Shown: positions 24,892 to 33,509 of the stretch, in pieces | How the letters are laid out: each line of letters begins with the position of its first letter | Numbering within the stretch: the first letter of the stretch is position 1 | Notes under the pieces: generated by a model | Database searches by the model: none | What the model saw: only the letters and a program-made list of their open reading frames with translations | What the model was told of the DNA's origin: nothing | Program-made: the position numbers and the translations under genes | Origin: Zoogloea sp. | Lineage (GTDB): Bacteria; Pseudomonadota; Gammaproteobacteria; Burkholderiales; Rhodocyclaceae | Reading direction: 5' to 3' | DNA length: 37,573 bases | Assembly (NCBI RefSeq): GCF_017302315.1 | Contig: NZ_JAFLDT010000042.1 | Location: 1-37,573 of the forward strand

Positions 24892-26397
24892 ATGGCTGTA
24901 CTCAATCGGATGGACTGGTATGACCTGGCCCGATCCACCAACTGGACACCCAAGTACGTTACCGAGGACGAACTGTTTCCGCCCAAGCTGTCGGGCGAAT
25001 TCGGATTGCCCCTGAGTGCCTGGGAAAGCTACGACGAGCCCTACAAGCAGACCTATCCCGAATACGTGAAAGTCCAACGCGAGAAGGACGCCGGGGCCTA
25101 TTCGGTGAAGGCGGCCCTGGAGCGCAGCCGGATTTTCGAGAACGCCGATCCGGGCTGGAAGTCGGTGATGAAGGCCCACTACGGCGCCATTGCCCGGGGC
25201 GAATATGCGGCGGCCAGCGCCGAGGCGCGGATGATGCGTTTCTCGAAGGCGCCGGGCATGCGCAACATGTCGACGCTGGGCTGCATGGACGAGATCCGTC
25301 ACGGCCAGATGCAGCTCTATTTCCCCCACGAGCACGTGTCCAAGGACCGGCAGATGGACTGGGCCTTCAAGGCCTACGACACCAATGAGTGGGCGATGAT
25401 CGCGGCCCGCCATTTTTTCGACGACATCATGATGACCCGGGACGCCATCAGCGTCTCCATCATGCTGACCTTCAGCTTCGAAACCGGCTTCACCAACATG
25501 CAGTTCCTGGGCCTGGCGGCGGATGCGGCGGAGGCGGGGGACCACACCTTCGCCAACCTGATCTCCAGCATCCAGACCGATGAGTCGCGCCACGCCCAGA
25601 TCGGCGGCCCTGCCCTCAAGGTGCTGATCGAGAACGGCCACAAGGCCGAAGCCCAGAAGCGCGTGGACATTGCCGTGTGGGGCGCCTGGAAGCTGTTCTC
25701 GGTGCTCACCGGTCCGATCATGGACTATTACACCCCCCTGGCGCACCGCAAGCAGTCCTTCAAGGAGTTCATGGAGGAGTGGATCGTCGCCCAGTTCGAG
25801 CGCGCCCTCACCGACATGGGCCTGGACCTGCCCTGGTACTGGGACATCTTCCTGAAGGACATCGCCCAGACCCACCACGGCATGCACCTGGGCTCCTACT
25901 ATTGGCGCCCGACCCTGTGGTGGAACCCGGCCGCCGGCGTCACCCCTGACGAGCGCGCCTGGCTGGAAGAGAAGTACCCCGGCTGGAACGACACCTGGGG
26001 CCAGTGCTGGGACGTGTTCATCGACAACGTGGTGGACGGCAACATGGCCAAGGCCTACCCGGAGACGCTGCCCTACGTTTGCAACATGTGCCAGCTGCCC
26101 ATCCTGGGCGTGCCGGGCAAGGGCTGGGACGTGAAGGACTACCCGCTGGAGTACAAGGGTCGCCTCTACCACTTCGGCTCCGAGGTGGACCGCTGGGTCT
26201 TCGAGCAGGAGCCCGAGCGCTACGCCGGCCACCTCTCCATCGTCGACCGCTTCCTGGCCGGGATGATCCAGCCCATGAACCTGGAGGGCGCCCTGCAGTA
26301 CATGAACCTGGCCCCCGGCGAGATCGGCGACGACGCCCACGACTACGCCTGGGCCGAGATCTACCGCGCACTCCGCGAGACCCGCAAGGCCAGCTGA
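24892..26397 (+). CDS. tmoA: Toluene monooxygenase hydroxylase alpha subunit TmoA
   Basis: A 501-residue diiron hydroxylase subunit of a four-component toluene/benzene monooxygenase. Iron ligands occupy the same positions as in T4moH: Glu104 (ARGEY), Glu134 and His137 (MDEIRHG), Glu197 (SFETGFTN), Glu231 and His234 (DESRHAQ). Active-site residues Ile100, Gly103, Ala107, Gln141, Thr201 and Phe205 also match the T4mo pattern, while position 180 is Met (Ile in T4moH, from memory). The ATG with AAGGAGAC upstream gives the family N-terminus MAVLNRMDWYDLARSTNW. The expected reaction is aromatic ring hydroxylation of toluene to cresols, and perhaps benzene to phenol. It opens the operon, divergent from hupT. 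Confidence 0.96.
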   Translation: MAVLNRMDWYDLARSTNWTPKYVTEDELFPPKLSGEFGLPLSAWESYDEPYKQTYPEYVKVQREKDAGAYSVKAALERSRIFENADPGWKSVMKAHYGAIARGEYAAASAEARMMRFSKAPGMRNMSTLGCMDEIRHGQMQLYFPHEHVSKDRQMDWAFKAYDTNEWAMIAARHFFDDIMMTRDAISVSIMLTFSFETGFTNMQFLGLAADAAEAGDHTFANLISSIQTDESRHAQIGGPALKVLIENGHKAEAQKRVDIAVWGAWKLFSVLTGPIMDYYTPLAHRKQSFKEFMEEWIVAQFERALTDMGLDLPWYWDIFLKDIAQTHHGMHLGSYYWRPTLWWNPAAGVTPDERAWLEEKYPGWNDTWGQCWDVFIDNVVDGNMAKAYPETLPYVCNMCQLPILGVPGKGWDVKDYPLEYKGRLYHFGSEVDRWVFEQEPERYAGHLSIVDRFLAGMIQPMNLEGALQYMNLAPGEIGDDAHDYAWAEIYRALRETRKAS

Positions 26398-26515
26398 GCG
26401 CACGCGAATAAACCTGCTGCGCGGCCCGATTTCGCCCCTGCGCTTCTCGGAGCGAACCCGGACCGCTCGCCACGGTTTCTTCACACGCTTGGTTGCATCC
26501 ACTTCCTGTCGTACC

Positions 26516-26535
26516 GCCCGGCCTTGGTGCCGGGC
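26516..26535 (+). promoter_or_regulatory. Hairpin in the tmoA-tmoB spacer
   Basis: GCCCGGC-CTTGGT-GCCGGGC is a perfect 7-bp stem with a 6-nt loop, ending 30 bp before tmoB. No T-tract follows, so it is not a terminator. It sits in an unusually long 168-bp spacer between two genes whose products bind each other, and could be an mRNA processing or stability element. Confidence 0.45.
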
Positions 26536-26565
26536 CGCGCACCACCCTACAAGGAGACTGCCGTC

Positions 26566-26835
26566 ATGGCCCTGTTCCCCCTGACCTCCAATTTCGAAGG
26601 CGACTTCGTTCTGCAACTGCTGCCCGTGGATACGGAGAACACCATGGATGAGGTGGCGGCCGCCGCCGCCGTCCATTCCGTCGGCCGCCGCGTGCGCGAC
26701 CGCCCGGGCCACATCCTGCGCGTCCGGCTGCACGGTACCACCGAGCTGCTGCCCCGCACGCTCAAGGTGGCGGATGCCGGCTTCCGGCCCACCGAGACCC
26801 TGGACATTGTCTGGCAGGCGCCGGGTACCGCCTGA
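26566..26835 (+). CDS. tmoB: Toluene monooxygenase hydroxylase gamma subunit TmoB
   Basis: An 89-residue small subunit of the (alpha-beta-gamma)2 hydroxylase with the ubiquitin-like fold of TmoB. It begins MALFPLTSNFEGDFVLQLLPVDTENTM in family fashion (here quoted in part: FPLTSNFEGDFVLQLLPVD) and ends in the FRPTETLDIVW strand. An AAGGAG ribosome-binding site precedes the ATG. It does not contact the diiron site and has a structural role. Confidence 0.94.
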   Translation: MALFPLTSNFEGDFVLQLLPVDTENTMDEVAAAAAVHSVGRRVRDRPGHILRVRLHGTTELLPRTLKVADAGFRPTETLDIVWQAPGTA

Positions 26836-26849
26836 GAAGGGAGAGCAAC

Positions 26850-27185
26850 ATGAGCTTCACCAAGGTATGCACCCTCGACGACGTGTGGGAAGGCGAGATG
26901 GCCCCCTTCACCGTCAATGGTCACGAAGTTCTGCTGGTCTGTGCCGAGGGGGGCGAGATCAAAGCCTTCCAGGGCATCTGCCCGCACCAGGACATCGCCC
27001 TGGCCGAAGGCAAGTTCGACGGCAAGAAGGTGATCTGCCGCGCCCATTTGTGGCAGTTCGATGCCGGAACCGGCAAGGGCATCAACCCCGATGACTGTGC
27101 CCTGGCCTGCTACCCGATCCGCGTGGAAGGCGAGGACGTGCTCATCAGTACCGAGGGTGTCGAGCCTCTCTTCGCCCATAGCTGA
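26850..27185 (+). CDS. tmoC: Toluene monooxygenase Rieske ferredoxin TmoC
   Basis: A 111-residue Rieske-type [2Fe-2S] ferredoxin that passes electrons from the reductase TmoF to the hydroxylase. Cluster ligands are Cys44 and His46 in GICPHQD, and Cys63 and His66 in ICRAHLWQFD, the normal CxH...CxxH pattern. It has a GGGAGAG ribosome-binding site and begins 14 bp after tmoB. Confidence 0.96.
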   Translation: MSFTKVCTLDDVWEGEMAPFTVNGHEVLLVCAEGGEIKAFQGICPHQDIALAEGKFDGKKVICRAHLWQFDAGTGKGINPDDCALACYPIRVEGEDVLISTEGVEPLFAHS

Positions 27186-27238
27186 TCCCCATTTCAAACC
27201 GGGCGCCAGCGCGCCCGGGCACCGACAAGGAAACACCC

Positions 27239-27553
27239 ATGAGCACTACAGCATCCGGGCAGGCCTATCACAACAATCTGGTGGGGCCGGTGATGCGTGC
27301 CGGCGATCTCGCCCAGGCCGTCATCGAAGCCGCCCGCACCGACAACCCGGGCAAGGAGATCTTCGTGGACGACAAGCGGGCCTACATCCGCATCCACGCC
27401 GAGCAGGAAATGATCCTGAACCGGGCCACCATCGAAGAGGAGCTGGGGCGGCCCTTCCGCATGAATGATCTGGAGGTGGACCTGAGCTCCTTCGCCGGCC
27501 AGATCGAGAGCCGTGACGACTCGGTGCGCTTCTTCTTCAACAAGACGCTCTGA
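27239..27553 (+). CDS. tmoD: Toluene monooxygenase effector protein TmoD
   Basis: A 104-residue cofactorless coupling protein of the MmoB/DmpM/TmoD family. It binds the hydroxylase over the diiron site and tunes turnover and regiospecificity. The family core is visible as NLVGPVMRAGDLAQAVIEAA (15-34) and IHAEQEMILNRATIEEELGRPF in two parts, ending SRDDSVRFFFNKTL. It lies 53 bp after tmoC. Confidence 0.95.
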   Translation: MSTTASGQAYHNNLVGPVMRAGDLAQAVIEAARTDNPGKEIFVDDKRAYIRIHAEQEMILNRATIEEELGRPFRMNDLEVDLSSFAGQIESRDDSVRFFFNKTL

Positions 27554-27595
27554 TCCGCCCCCCGGAAACCACAAGAACGACACGAGGAGACACCC

Positions 27596-28582
27596 ATGTC
27601 CGAAATTCAAGTCCTGAAGCCCCAGAAGACCTGGAGCCACCTGGCCGTCCGCCGCCGTAAGCCGAGCGAGTACGAGATCGTCAGTACCAACCTGCACTAC
27701 AACGACCGGGACCCGAACTCGCCCTACGAGCTGGACCCGGGCATGTTCATGAACGAGTGGTACAAGAAGCACACCTTCGGCACCGCCCTCAAGCATCCCG
27801 ACTGGAACGCCTTCCGCGATCCGGACGAGGTGGTCTATCGCACCTACAACCTGATGCAGGATGGCCAGGAGACCTACGTCTTCGGGCTCTTCGACCAGTT
27901 CAGCGAGCGCGAGCACGACAAGGCCCTCGACCCCCGCTGGGCCGGCACCCTGGCGCGCCTGTATACCCCGGCGCGCTACCTCTTCCACACCCTGCAGATG
28001 ACCTCGGCCTATGTGGGCCAGGTGTCGCCGGCCAGCACCCTGACCAACTGCAACTACTTCCAGATGGCCGACAGCCTGCGCTGGGTCAGCCACACCGCCT
28101 ACCGCACCCGGGAACTCTCCCGCACCTTCGCCGACAAGGGCTTCGGCGAGGACGAGCGGCGCTACTGGGAAGAGGACGCCGCCTGGCAGGGCTTCCGCGA
28201 GCTGATGGAGCGGACGCTCACCGTGTGGGACTGGGGCGAGGCCATCGTCGTGCTCAGCCTGGTGGTCAAGCCGGCCGTCGAGGAGGCCGTATTGCGTCGC
28301 CTGGGTGAGGCCGGCCGCCACAACGGCGACACCCTGCTGGGCCTGATCACCGACGCCCAGCTGATCGACGCCGCCCGCCACCGCCGGTGGACTGCGGCCT
28401 TCGTCGCCATGGCCTTGCAAACCCCGGGGAACCTGGAGCTCATCAAGGGCTGGATCGCCAAGTGGGAGCCCCTGGCCGACCAGGCCATCGACGCCTACTG
28501 CGGTGCCTTGCCGGATGTGCCCAACGCCGCGGCGGCCGCCAAGGCAGCCACCCGCGACCTGCGTCGCGGAGCGGGGCTCTGA
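27596..28582 (+). CDS. tmoE: Toluene monooxygenase hydroxylase beta subunit TmoE
   Basis: A 328-residue beta subunit of the hydroxylase, a ferritin-fold relative of TmoA without iron ligands. Recognisable parts are KTWSHLAVRRRKPSEYEIVS near 11-30, ALKHPDWNAFRDPDEVVYRTY near 64-84, and SPASTLTNCNYFQMADSLRW near 142-161. It is of normal length and has a GAGGAGAC ribosome-binding site. It forms the dimer core together with TmoA. Confidence 0.96.
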   Translation: MSEIQVLKPQKTWSHLAVRRRKPSEYEIVSTNLHYNDRDPNSPYELDPGMFMNEWYKKHTFGTALKHPDWNAFRDPDEVVYRTYNLMQDGQETYVFGLFDQFSEREHDKALDPRWAGTLARLYTPARYLFHTLQMTSAYVGQVSPASTLTNCNYFQMADSLRWVSHTAYRTRELSRTFADKGFGEDERRYWEEDAAWQGFRELMERTLTVWDWGEAIVVLSLVVKPAVEEAVLRRLGEAGRHNGDTLLGLITDAQLIDAARHRRWTAAFVAMALQTPGNLELIKGWIAKWEPLADQAIDAYCGALPDVPNAAAAAKAATRDLRRGAGL

Positions 28583-28644
28583 GACCTTTGCCGAAGGCCC
28601 TTGCCGCGGTCATCAAGGCCGCGGAGTGGCGCCGGAGAGACACC

Positions 28645-29658
28645 ATGAGTGACCCAGTAATCCACAACGAGCGGGACGGCAGCCGCTTTACCCAGCCAGC
28701 CGGCGACACCCTGCTGCGGGCCGGGCTGCGGGCCGGCATCGGCCTGTCCTACGAATGCAACTCGGGGGGCTGTGGCGGCTGCAAGTTCGAGCTGCTCGCA
28801 GGCGAGGTCGAGACCCTGTGGCCCGACGCGCCCGGCCTGGGCGAGCGGGACCGGCGCCGGGGCCGGCACCTGGCCTGCCAGTGTCGTGCCCTCGGCGATG
28901 TCTCCATCAAGCTGGCGACCGGCCCGGAGTATGTGCCCCGGATCCTGCCCCGGCGGCGTCGGGCTGTGCTTGTCGGCGTGAGCGACATCACCCACGACCT
29001 GCGGGAATTCCGCTTCACGGCCGAAGGGCCGGCGGATTTTCTGCCCGGGCAGTTCGCCATGCTCGATCTGCCCGGGGTGGCGGCGTCCCGCGCCTATTCC
29101 CTGTCGAACACCCCCAACGCGGCCGGAGAGTGGCATTTCCAGATCCGTCGGGTTGAGGGCGGGCAGGGCAGCGGCGTGCTCTTCGACGGTCTGCAGCCGG
29201 GGGCAGAGGTGGGGCTGGATGGCCCCTATGGCGTGGCCTGGCTGCGCACCGATTCGCCCCGCGAGCTGGTGTGCGTGGCGGGGGGCTCCGGCCTGGCGCC
29301 GATGATCTCCATCGCCCGGGGGGCGGCGGAGGCCGGCATGCTGGCCAACCGGCGGCTGCATTTCTTCTACGGCGCGCGGGAACCCCGCGACGTGTGCGGC
29401 GAGCCGATGCTGGCAGCGCTTGAGGGATTCGGTGAGCGCATCACCTACTGCCCGGTGGTCTCCTCCCCGGGCGCGGGGGGCTGGGCGGGGGCCACGGGCT
29501 TCGTGCATACCCGCCTGCCCGAGGCGCTGCCCGCACCGCTGGCGGACTACGAGTTCTACTTTGCCGGCCCGCCGCCCATGACCCAGGCCCTCCAGGAAAT
29601 GCTGATGGTGAACCACCGGGTGCCTTTCGAGCAGATCCATTTCGATCGATTCTTTTGA
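28645..29658 (+). CDS. tmoF: Toluene monooxygenase NADH-ferredoxin reductase TmoF
   Basis: A 337-residue FAD and [2Fe-2S] reductase that oxidises NADH and reduces TmoC. The N-terminal plant-type ferredoxin domain has Cys38, Cys43, Cys46 and Cys78 (SYECNSGGCGGCKF, HLACQC). The flavin domain carries SRAYSLSNTP, which matches the RxYS motif. The NAD domain shows VAGGSGLAPMISIAR and ends in YFAGPPPMTQALQEMLM. The ATG giving MSDPVIHNERDG was chosen because a longer frame only reads back through tmoE. Last enzyme gene of the operon. Confidence 0.95.
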   Translation: MSDPVIHNERDGSRFTQPAGDTLLRAGLRAGIGLSYECNSGGCGGCKFELLAGEVETLWPDAPGLGERDRRRGRHLACQCRALGDVSIKLATGPEYVPRILPRRRRAVLVGVSDITHDLREFRFTAEGPADFLPGQFAMLDLPGVAASRAYSLSNTPNAAGEWHFQIRRVEGGQGSGVLFDGLQPGAEVGLDGPYGVAWLRTDSPRELVCVAGGSGLAPMISIARGAAEAGMLANRRLHFFYGAREPRDVCGEPMLAALEGFGERITYCPVVSSPGAGGWAGATGFVHTRLPEALPAPLADYEFYFAGPPPMTQALQEMLMVNHRVPFEQIHFDRFF

Positions 29659-29689
29659 GGTTCCGCGAGGAACGGATGTGGAGACAAGA

Positions 29690-30861
29690 ATGAAAACAAG
29701 ACAAGGGAAGGGACAACATTCACCGCGCGGGCTGCGGATCGCGACGCTGGCTGTGGCCATCGCCGCGGCCGGTGGTACGGCCCACGCCACCGATGTCTTC
29801 CGGCTGGAAGGCTTTGGCGCCATCTCCCGGGGGATGGGGGGCGTAGCCACGGCCCTGGACGTGGGGGCGGCCGGCATGATGACCAACCCGGCCACCCTGT
29901 CGCTGATGCCCGCCGACAACACCGCCCAGATCGGGCTCGATCTGGTCACCACCGATATCGACGTTACCAACCGGAGCACCGGTGAGCACGTCCATTCGGG
30001 CAATCACAGCCAGAACCGTGGCCCCTATTACGCGCCCCAGGCGGCCCTTACCCGGCGCGTGGGGGAATGGACCTTCGGCCTTGGTGCCTTTGCTCAGGGC
30101 GGCCTCGGCACCGAGTACGGGCGCAGCAGCTTCCTGTCCCGGGCCACCGGCGGCATTGACACCGGCCTCGAGAACTCCAGCCGCCTGCTGGTGCTGAACA
30201 TCCCCCTGGCGGCAAGCTTCCGGGCGTCGGAGGCCCTGACCATCGGCGGCAGCGTCGATGCCATGTGGCAGGGCCTCAACCTGAACCTGCTGCTGGGCGC
30301 AGACCAGGTGGGCAGCCTGATCGGGGCGTCGCGGGTGTCCGGCTCCCTGCTGCCGGTGCTGGGCGGGCTGCCGGATCTGCGCGGCGCCCACTTCAGCCTC
30401 ACCCGCAACTCCCCCCTGGCCAGCGGCGTCAACGCCTGGGGCTATACGGGGCGGATCGGCATGACCTACGCCCTGACGCCGGCAACACGCCTGGGGGCCG
30501 CCTATACGAGCCGCAGCCGCATGGGTGACATGGAAGGCCGGGCCACCCTGACGGCCATCGACGGCGTGGCGGGGCAGATTCCCCTGGGCGGCAAGATTCG
30601 CATCCGCGACTTCCAGATGCCGGCCGTGGTCAACCTGGGGGTCAGCCATCGGGTCAACGATCAGCTCACCCTGGCGGCGGATGTGTCGCGGGTCTTCTGG
30701 TCCAGCGTGATGAAGGACATCAAGGTGGGCTTCGTGGCTGATGCCGGCGGCGACCTGAACATCCTGCTGCCCCAGAACTACAAGGACCAGACCATCCTCG
30801 CCATGGGCGCGGCCTGGCAGATGGATTCCCGCTGGACCCTGCGCGGCGGTCTGCGCCTGGC
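29690..30861 (+). CDS. tmoX: FadL/TodX-type outer-membrane transporter, C-terminus missing
   Basis: About 390 residues of a FadL-family beta-barrel channel, of the TbuX/TodX/TmoX kind that lets toluene cross the outer membrane. A signal peptide with cleavage after AHA (33) is followed by TDVFRLEGFGAISRGMGGVATA, the N-terminal hatch region with NPATLSLM. Later strands include LGAAYTSRSRMGD and AVVNLGVSHRVNDQLTLAADVSRVFW. Homologues run about 430-460 residues and end in aromatic. The match stops after WTLRGGLRLA, and downstream codons translate the opposite strand of an unrelated lipase gene, so the last part of the barrel is missing. It follows tmoF by 31 bp. Confidence 0.85.
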
Positions 30862-32356
30862 GCGCTTCCTGTTCGTTGTGCTGCATCGCCTGCTTGCCGT
30901 AGCTCTCGATGCCCTGCGCCTGCTGGCCGACCCATTTTTCCGCACCCTCGGGCAGCGGCTTCGCCAGCCAGCGCATCGCGCTGGCGGTCCACGACGTCGT
31001 CGACTCCTGCACCTTGCCCTGTACGTGGTCGATGCCGGCCGACACGTTGCCGGCCTGCAGCCGCACCTGCGCGGTCAGTTCGCCGCCGGCGCTCACGGTG
31101 CCGCTGACGACCTTGCCGGTGGTGCCGGTGACGAAGGCGTTCGCCTGCCCGTGCAGCTGCGCGGTGTAGTTCAGGCCCTGGCCGACGACGTGCAGCCCCT
31201 GCTCGGTCGCCTGCCCCTGCACCTTCACCACTTCGCCGACGTTGCGGCCGACGCGCGCGCTCATCGCGGTCGCGCTCAGCACGTCGGTCAGCGGGCCGGC
31301 GTAGGCGCCGAGTTCGCTCAGCGCCATCTGGTCGGGGCGATTGACCAGCCGACCCTGCTCGTCGCGGGTCTTGGGCGAGAGCAGCGGCTGCAGTTCGCCG
31401 GCCGCGGTCGGCAGATTCTTCAGCGCCTGATTGCCGGAATGGGTCGACAGGTAGTCGATCGCGCCCATCGCCGACTTCTGCGCGTCCGGCGGCAGCATCC
31501 CCGACAGTTTGCCGGCGACGAACTCGCGCGCACCGGGCTGGGCCATCAGCGAGGTGACGTCGTTCGCCAGTCGCCCGGCCTCGGCGCGGCGGGCCGCGTC
31601 GAGCTTCTGGATGCCGGTCTGGCCGTCGGTCAGCATCTCGCCACCGACCTGGTAGGCATCGACGTTGCGCTTGGTGTCGTACACCTGCAGGCCGTGCTCG
31701 TCGGCATAGCGCTTGGCGGTGTTCGGATGCAGGCCCGCGGCGTTGAACGTGGTCGTCTCCACGCCGGTGACCGCGCCGGCCGCCGAGGCCATGCCGCCGC
31801 CCAGCGAATGGCCGGCGATCTCGAACTGGAAGCCCTGCACGCCCTTCAGCCTGCTCGCGGCGTCCATCGCGCGGTCGTAGTAGTCGGTCTTCAGGCCCAG
31901 CCCCTGCGGGACGTTGTTGGCCAGGAAGTCCTCGGCCGCGCTCTCGCGCTTGCCGCCCGGCGCGGCCGGATCGACGATCGCGCCGGTCGAGCCCTTGAAG
32001 ACCAGCACCGGCTTCGCGTCGGCGCCGAGCACCGATTTGTCCGGGAGGTAGATCTCGGCGCGGTAGCCGGAGCCGTCGGGATGCAGCATGTTGTCGATCT
32101 GCCGGCGGTCGAGCCCGGGCGCCAGCGCCTGCAGCATCTCCGGATGCTCGCTGGCGCGCGTCCAGCCCACCGGCGGCTTGCCTTCGCCGCGGGCCGAGAC
32201 ATAGACGTCAGCGGCGAGGTCGGCCATGCGCTGGGCGTGATAGCCGCCGGCCAGACGGTCGGCGCGGCCGGTCTCGCCGGCGGTGCGCAGGTCGGAGACC
32301 AGCTTGTCCTGTGCCTCGCGCTCGGCGCGGACGCTCTCCCGGGTGGGCTCGGTCAT
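30862..32356 (-). CDS. Class 3 lipase-family protein, putative secreted effector, C-terminus missing
   Basis: At least 498 residues are visible. The N-terminal half has a lipase class 3/DUF2974-like alpha/beta-hydrolase region: LVFKGSTG near 118-125, and the nucleophile elbow AGHSLGGGMASA with Ser184. No signal peptide is present. The second half is Ala/Gln-rich and helical, ending HNEQEARQAQ before similarity breaks at about 30862, where the frame runs into the reverse strand of the FadL gene. Xanthomonadaceae T4SS (XVIPCD) or T6SS lipase effectors have this kind of layout. A divergent lipoprotein gene 124 bp away is a plausible immunity partner. Secretion route cannot be confirmed because the C-terminus is missing. 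Confidence 0.7.
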
Positions 32357-32480
32357 GGCTTCTGTTCCCTGAACGCGTGGTTCACCATCCTCGCAAAGCC
32401 CATGCCGCGCCACAAGCCGGCCGATACCGTCCCCCCGGATTTTCTGCTATCAAGGCCGCATCCCCCGAACCGATGCCGCC

Positions 32481-33491
32481 ATGTTCCCGTCTGTCGTCCG
32501 CCGGGCGCCGCCACGCTGGGCCGCCGCGATCGCCCTGAGCCTGGGCCTCTGCGCCTGCTTCGGCCCGCTGCCCGCGGCCAACGACGCCAGCCGTTCACAG
32601 CACGCCGCCGAGCGCTATTTCGACGGCAAGGCGCTGGATCTGGCGATCGCCGCCGAGCATGGCGATGCCGGCACCGTCCGTCGACTGATGCGCGACGAGA
32701 AGGTCGATCCGGACACGATCTTCGCCAAGGGCGAGAACGGACAGGGCATGCCGTTGGTCGCCTGGCCGGTCTACACGGAGAATCCCGAAGGCCTGAAGGC
32801 GATGCTGGAGAACGGCGCCGACCCCAACGCCCGCCGTCCCGAGCGCATCGACAAGCGCTACGACGATGGCACCGAAAGCCACAAGTTCCGCTACAACAAC
32901 GCGCTGGTCTACGCGGCGCAGGCGGACGACCCGATCTACCTGAAACTGCTGCTCGACCACGGCGGCGACCCGAACACCGTCAACACCAACGACGAGCCGC
33001 TCACCTTCGTCGCCTTCCTGCACCAGAACCAGTGGCAGAACGTGAAGCTGCTGGTCGAACGCGGCGCGAAGGTGAACGATCCGTCCTTCTACCCGGGCTC
33101 GCCGCTGGAGTGGTACGCCGGCCGGGGCGGCTTCGAGCAGACCTACTGGCTGCTGCAGCACGGCGCGGACCCGACCAAGAAGGTCAAGGGCACCGCGCCC
33201 GCGCCGACCGATGCGAAGGGCACGCCGCTGCCGCAGCCGGACGCGCCCGCCGACGGCTTCGCCTGGGTGAAGTACGGCAAGGACGGCAAGCCGGTCTACG
33301 TCGACGGCATGCCCATCGTCGAGAACATCTACTGGCATCCCGGCAGCCCGAAGACGGTCGAATGGCAGCGCAAGTGCCAGCACTGGCTGCGCGACCGCGG
33401 CATCGCCCGCCCGCCGATGCCGGCGAGCCTCCGCACGATGCGCAAGTCGTTCGGCTTCCCGACGGACGAGAAGGACATCCCGCCGCTCTGA
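32481..33491 (+). CDS. Ankyrin-repeat lipoprotein, candidate immunity protein
   Basis: A 336-residue protein with a basic, hydrophobic N-terminus and a lipobox-like LCAC (Cys26), so probably a periplasm-facing lipoprotein. Ankyrin-type repeats follow from about residue 50: ALDLAIAAEHGDAGTVRRLM, PEGLKAMLENGADPNARR, DPIYLKLLLDHGGDPNTVN, QWQNVKLLVERGAKVND and FEQTYWLLQHGADPTKK. A Lys/Pro-rich linker and a TrpHis-rich tail end the protein. It is divergent from the lipase-family gene. Ankyrin lipoproteins are known immunity partners of secreted lipases, so an effector-immunity pair is likely, by inference. Confidence 0.8.
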   Translation: MFPSVVRRAPPRWAAAIALSLGLCACFGPLPAANDASRSQHAAERYFDGKALDLAIAAEHGDAGTVRRLMRDEKVDPDTIFAKGENGQGMPLVAWPVYTENPEGLKAMLENGADPNARRPERIDKRYDDGTESHKFRYNNALVYAAQADDPIYLKLLLDHGGDPNTVNTNDEPLTFVAFLHQNQWQNVKLLVERGAKVNDPSFYPGSPLEWYAGRGGFEQTYWLLQHGADPTKKVKGTAPAPTDAKGTPLPQPDAPADGFAWVKYGKDGKPVYVDGMPIVENIYWHPGSPKTVEWQRKCQHWLRDRGIARPPMPASLRTMRKSFGFPTDEKDIPPL

Positions 33492-33509
33492 CGGCCGGTT
33501 TCCAAAGGG

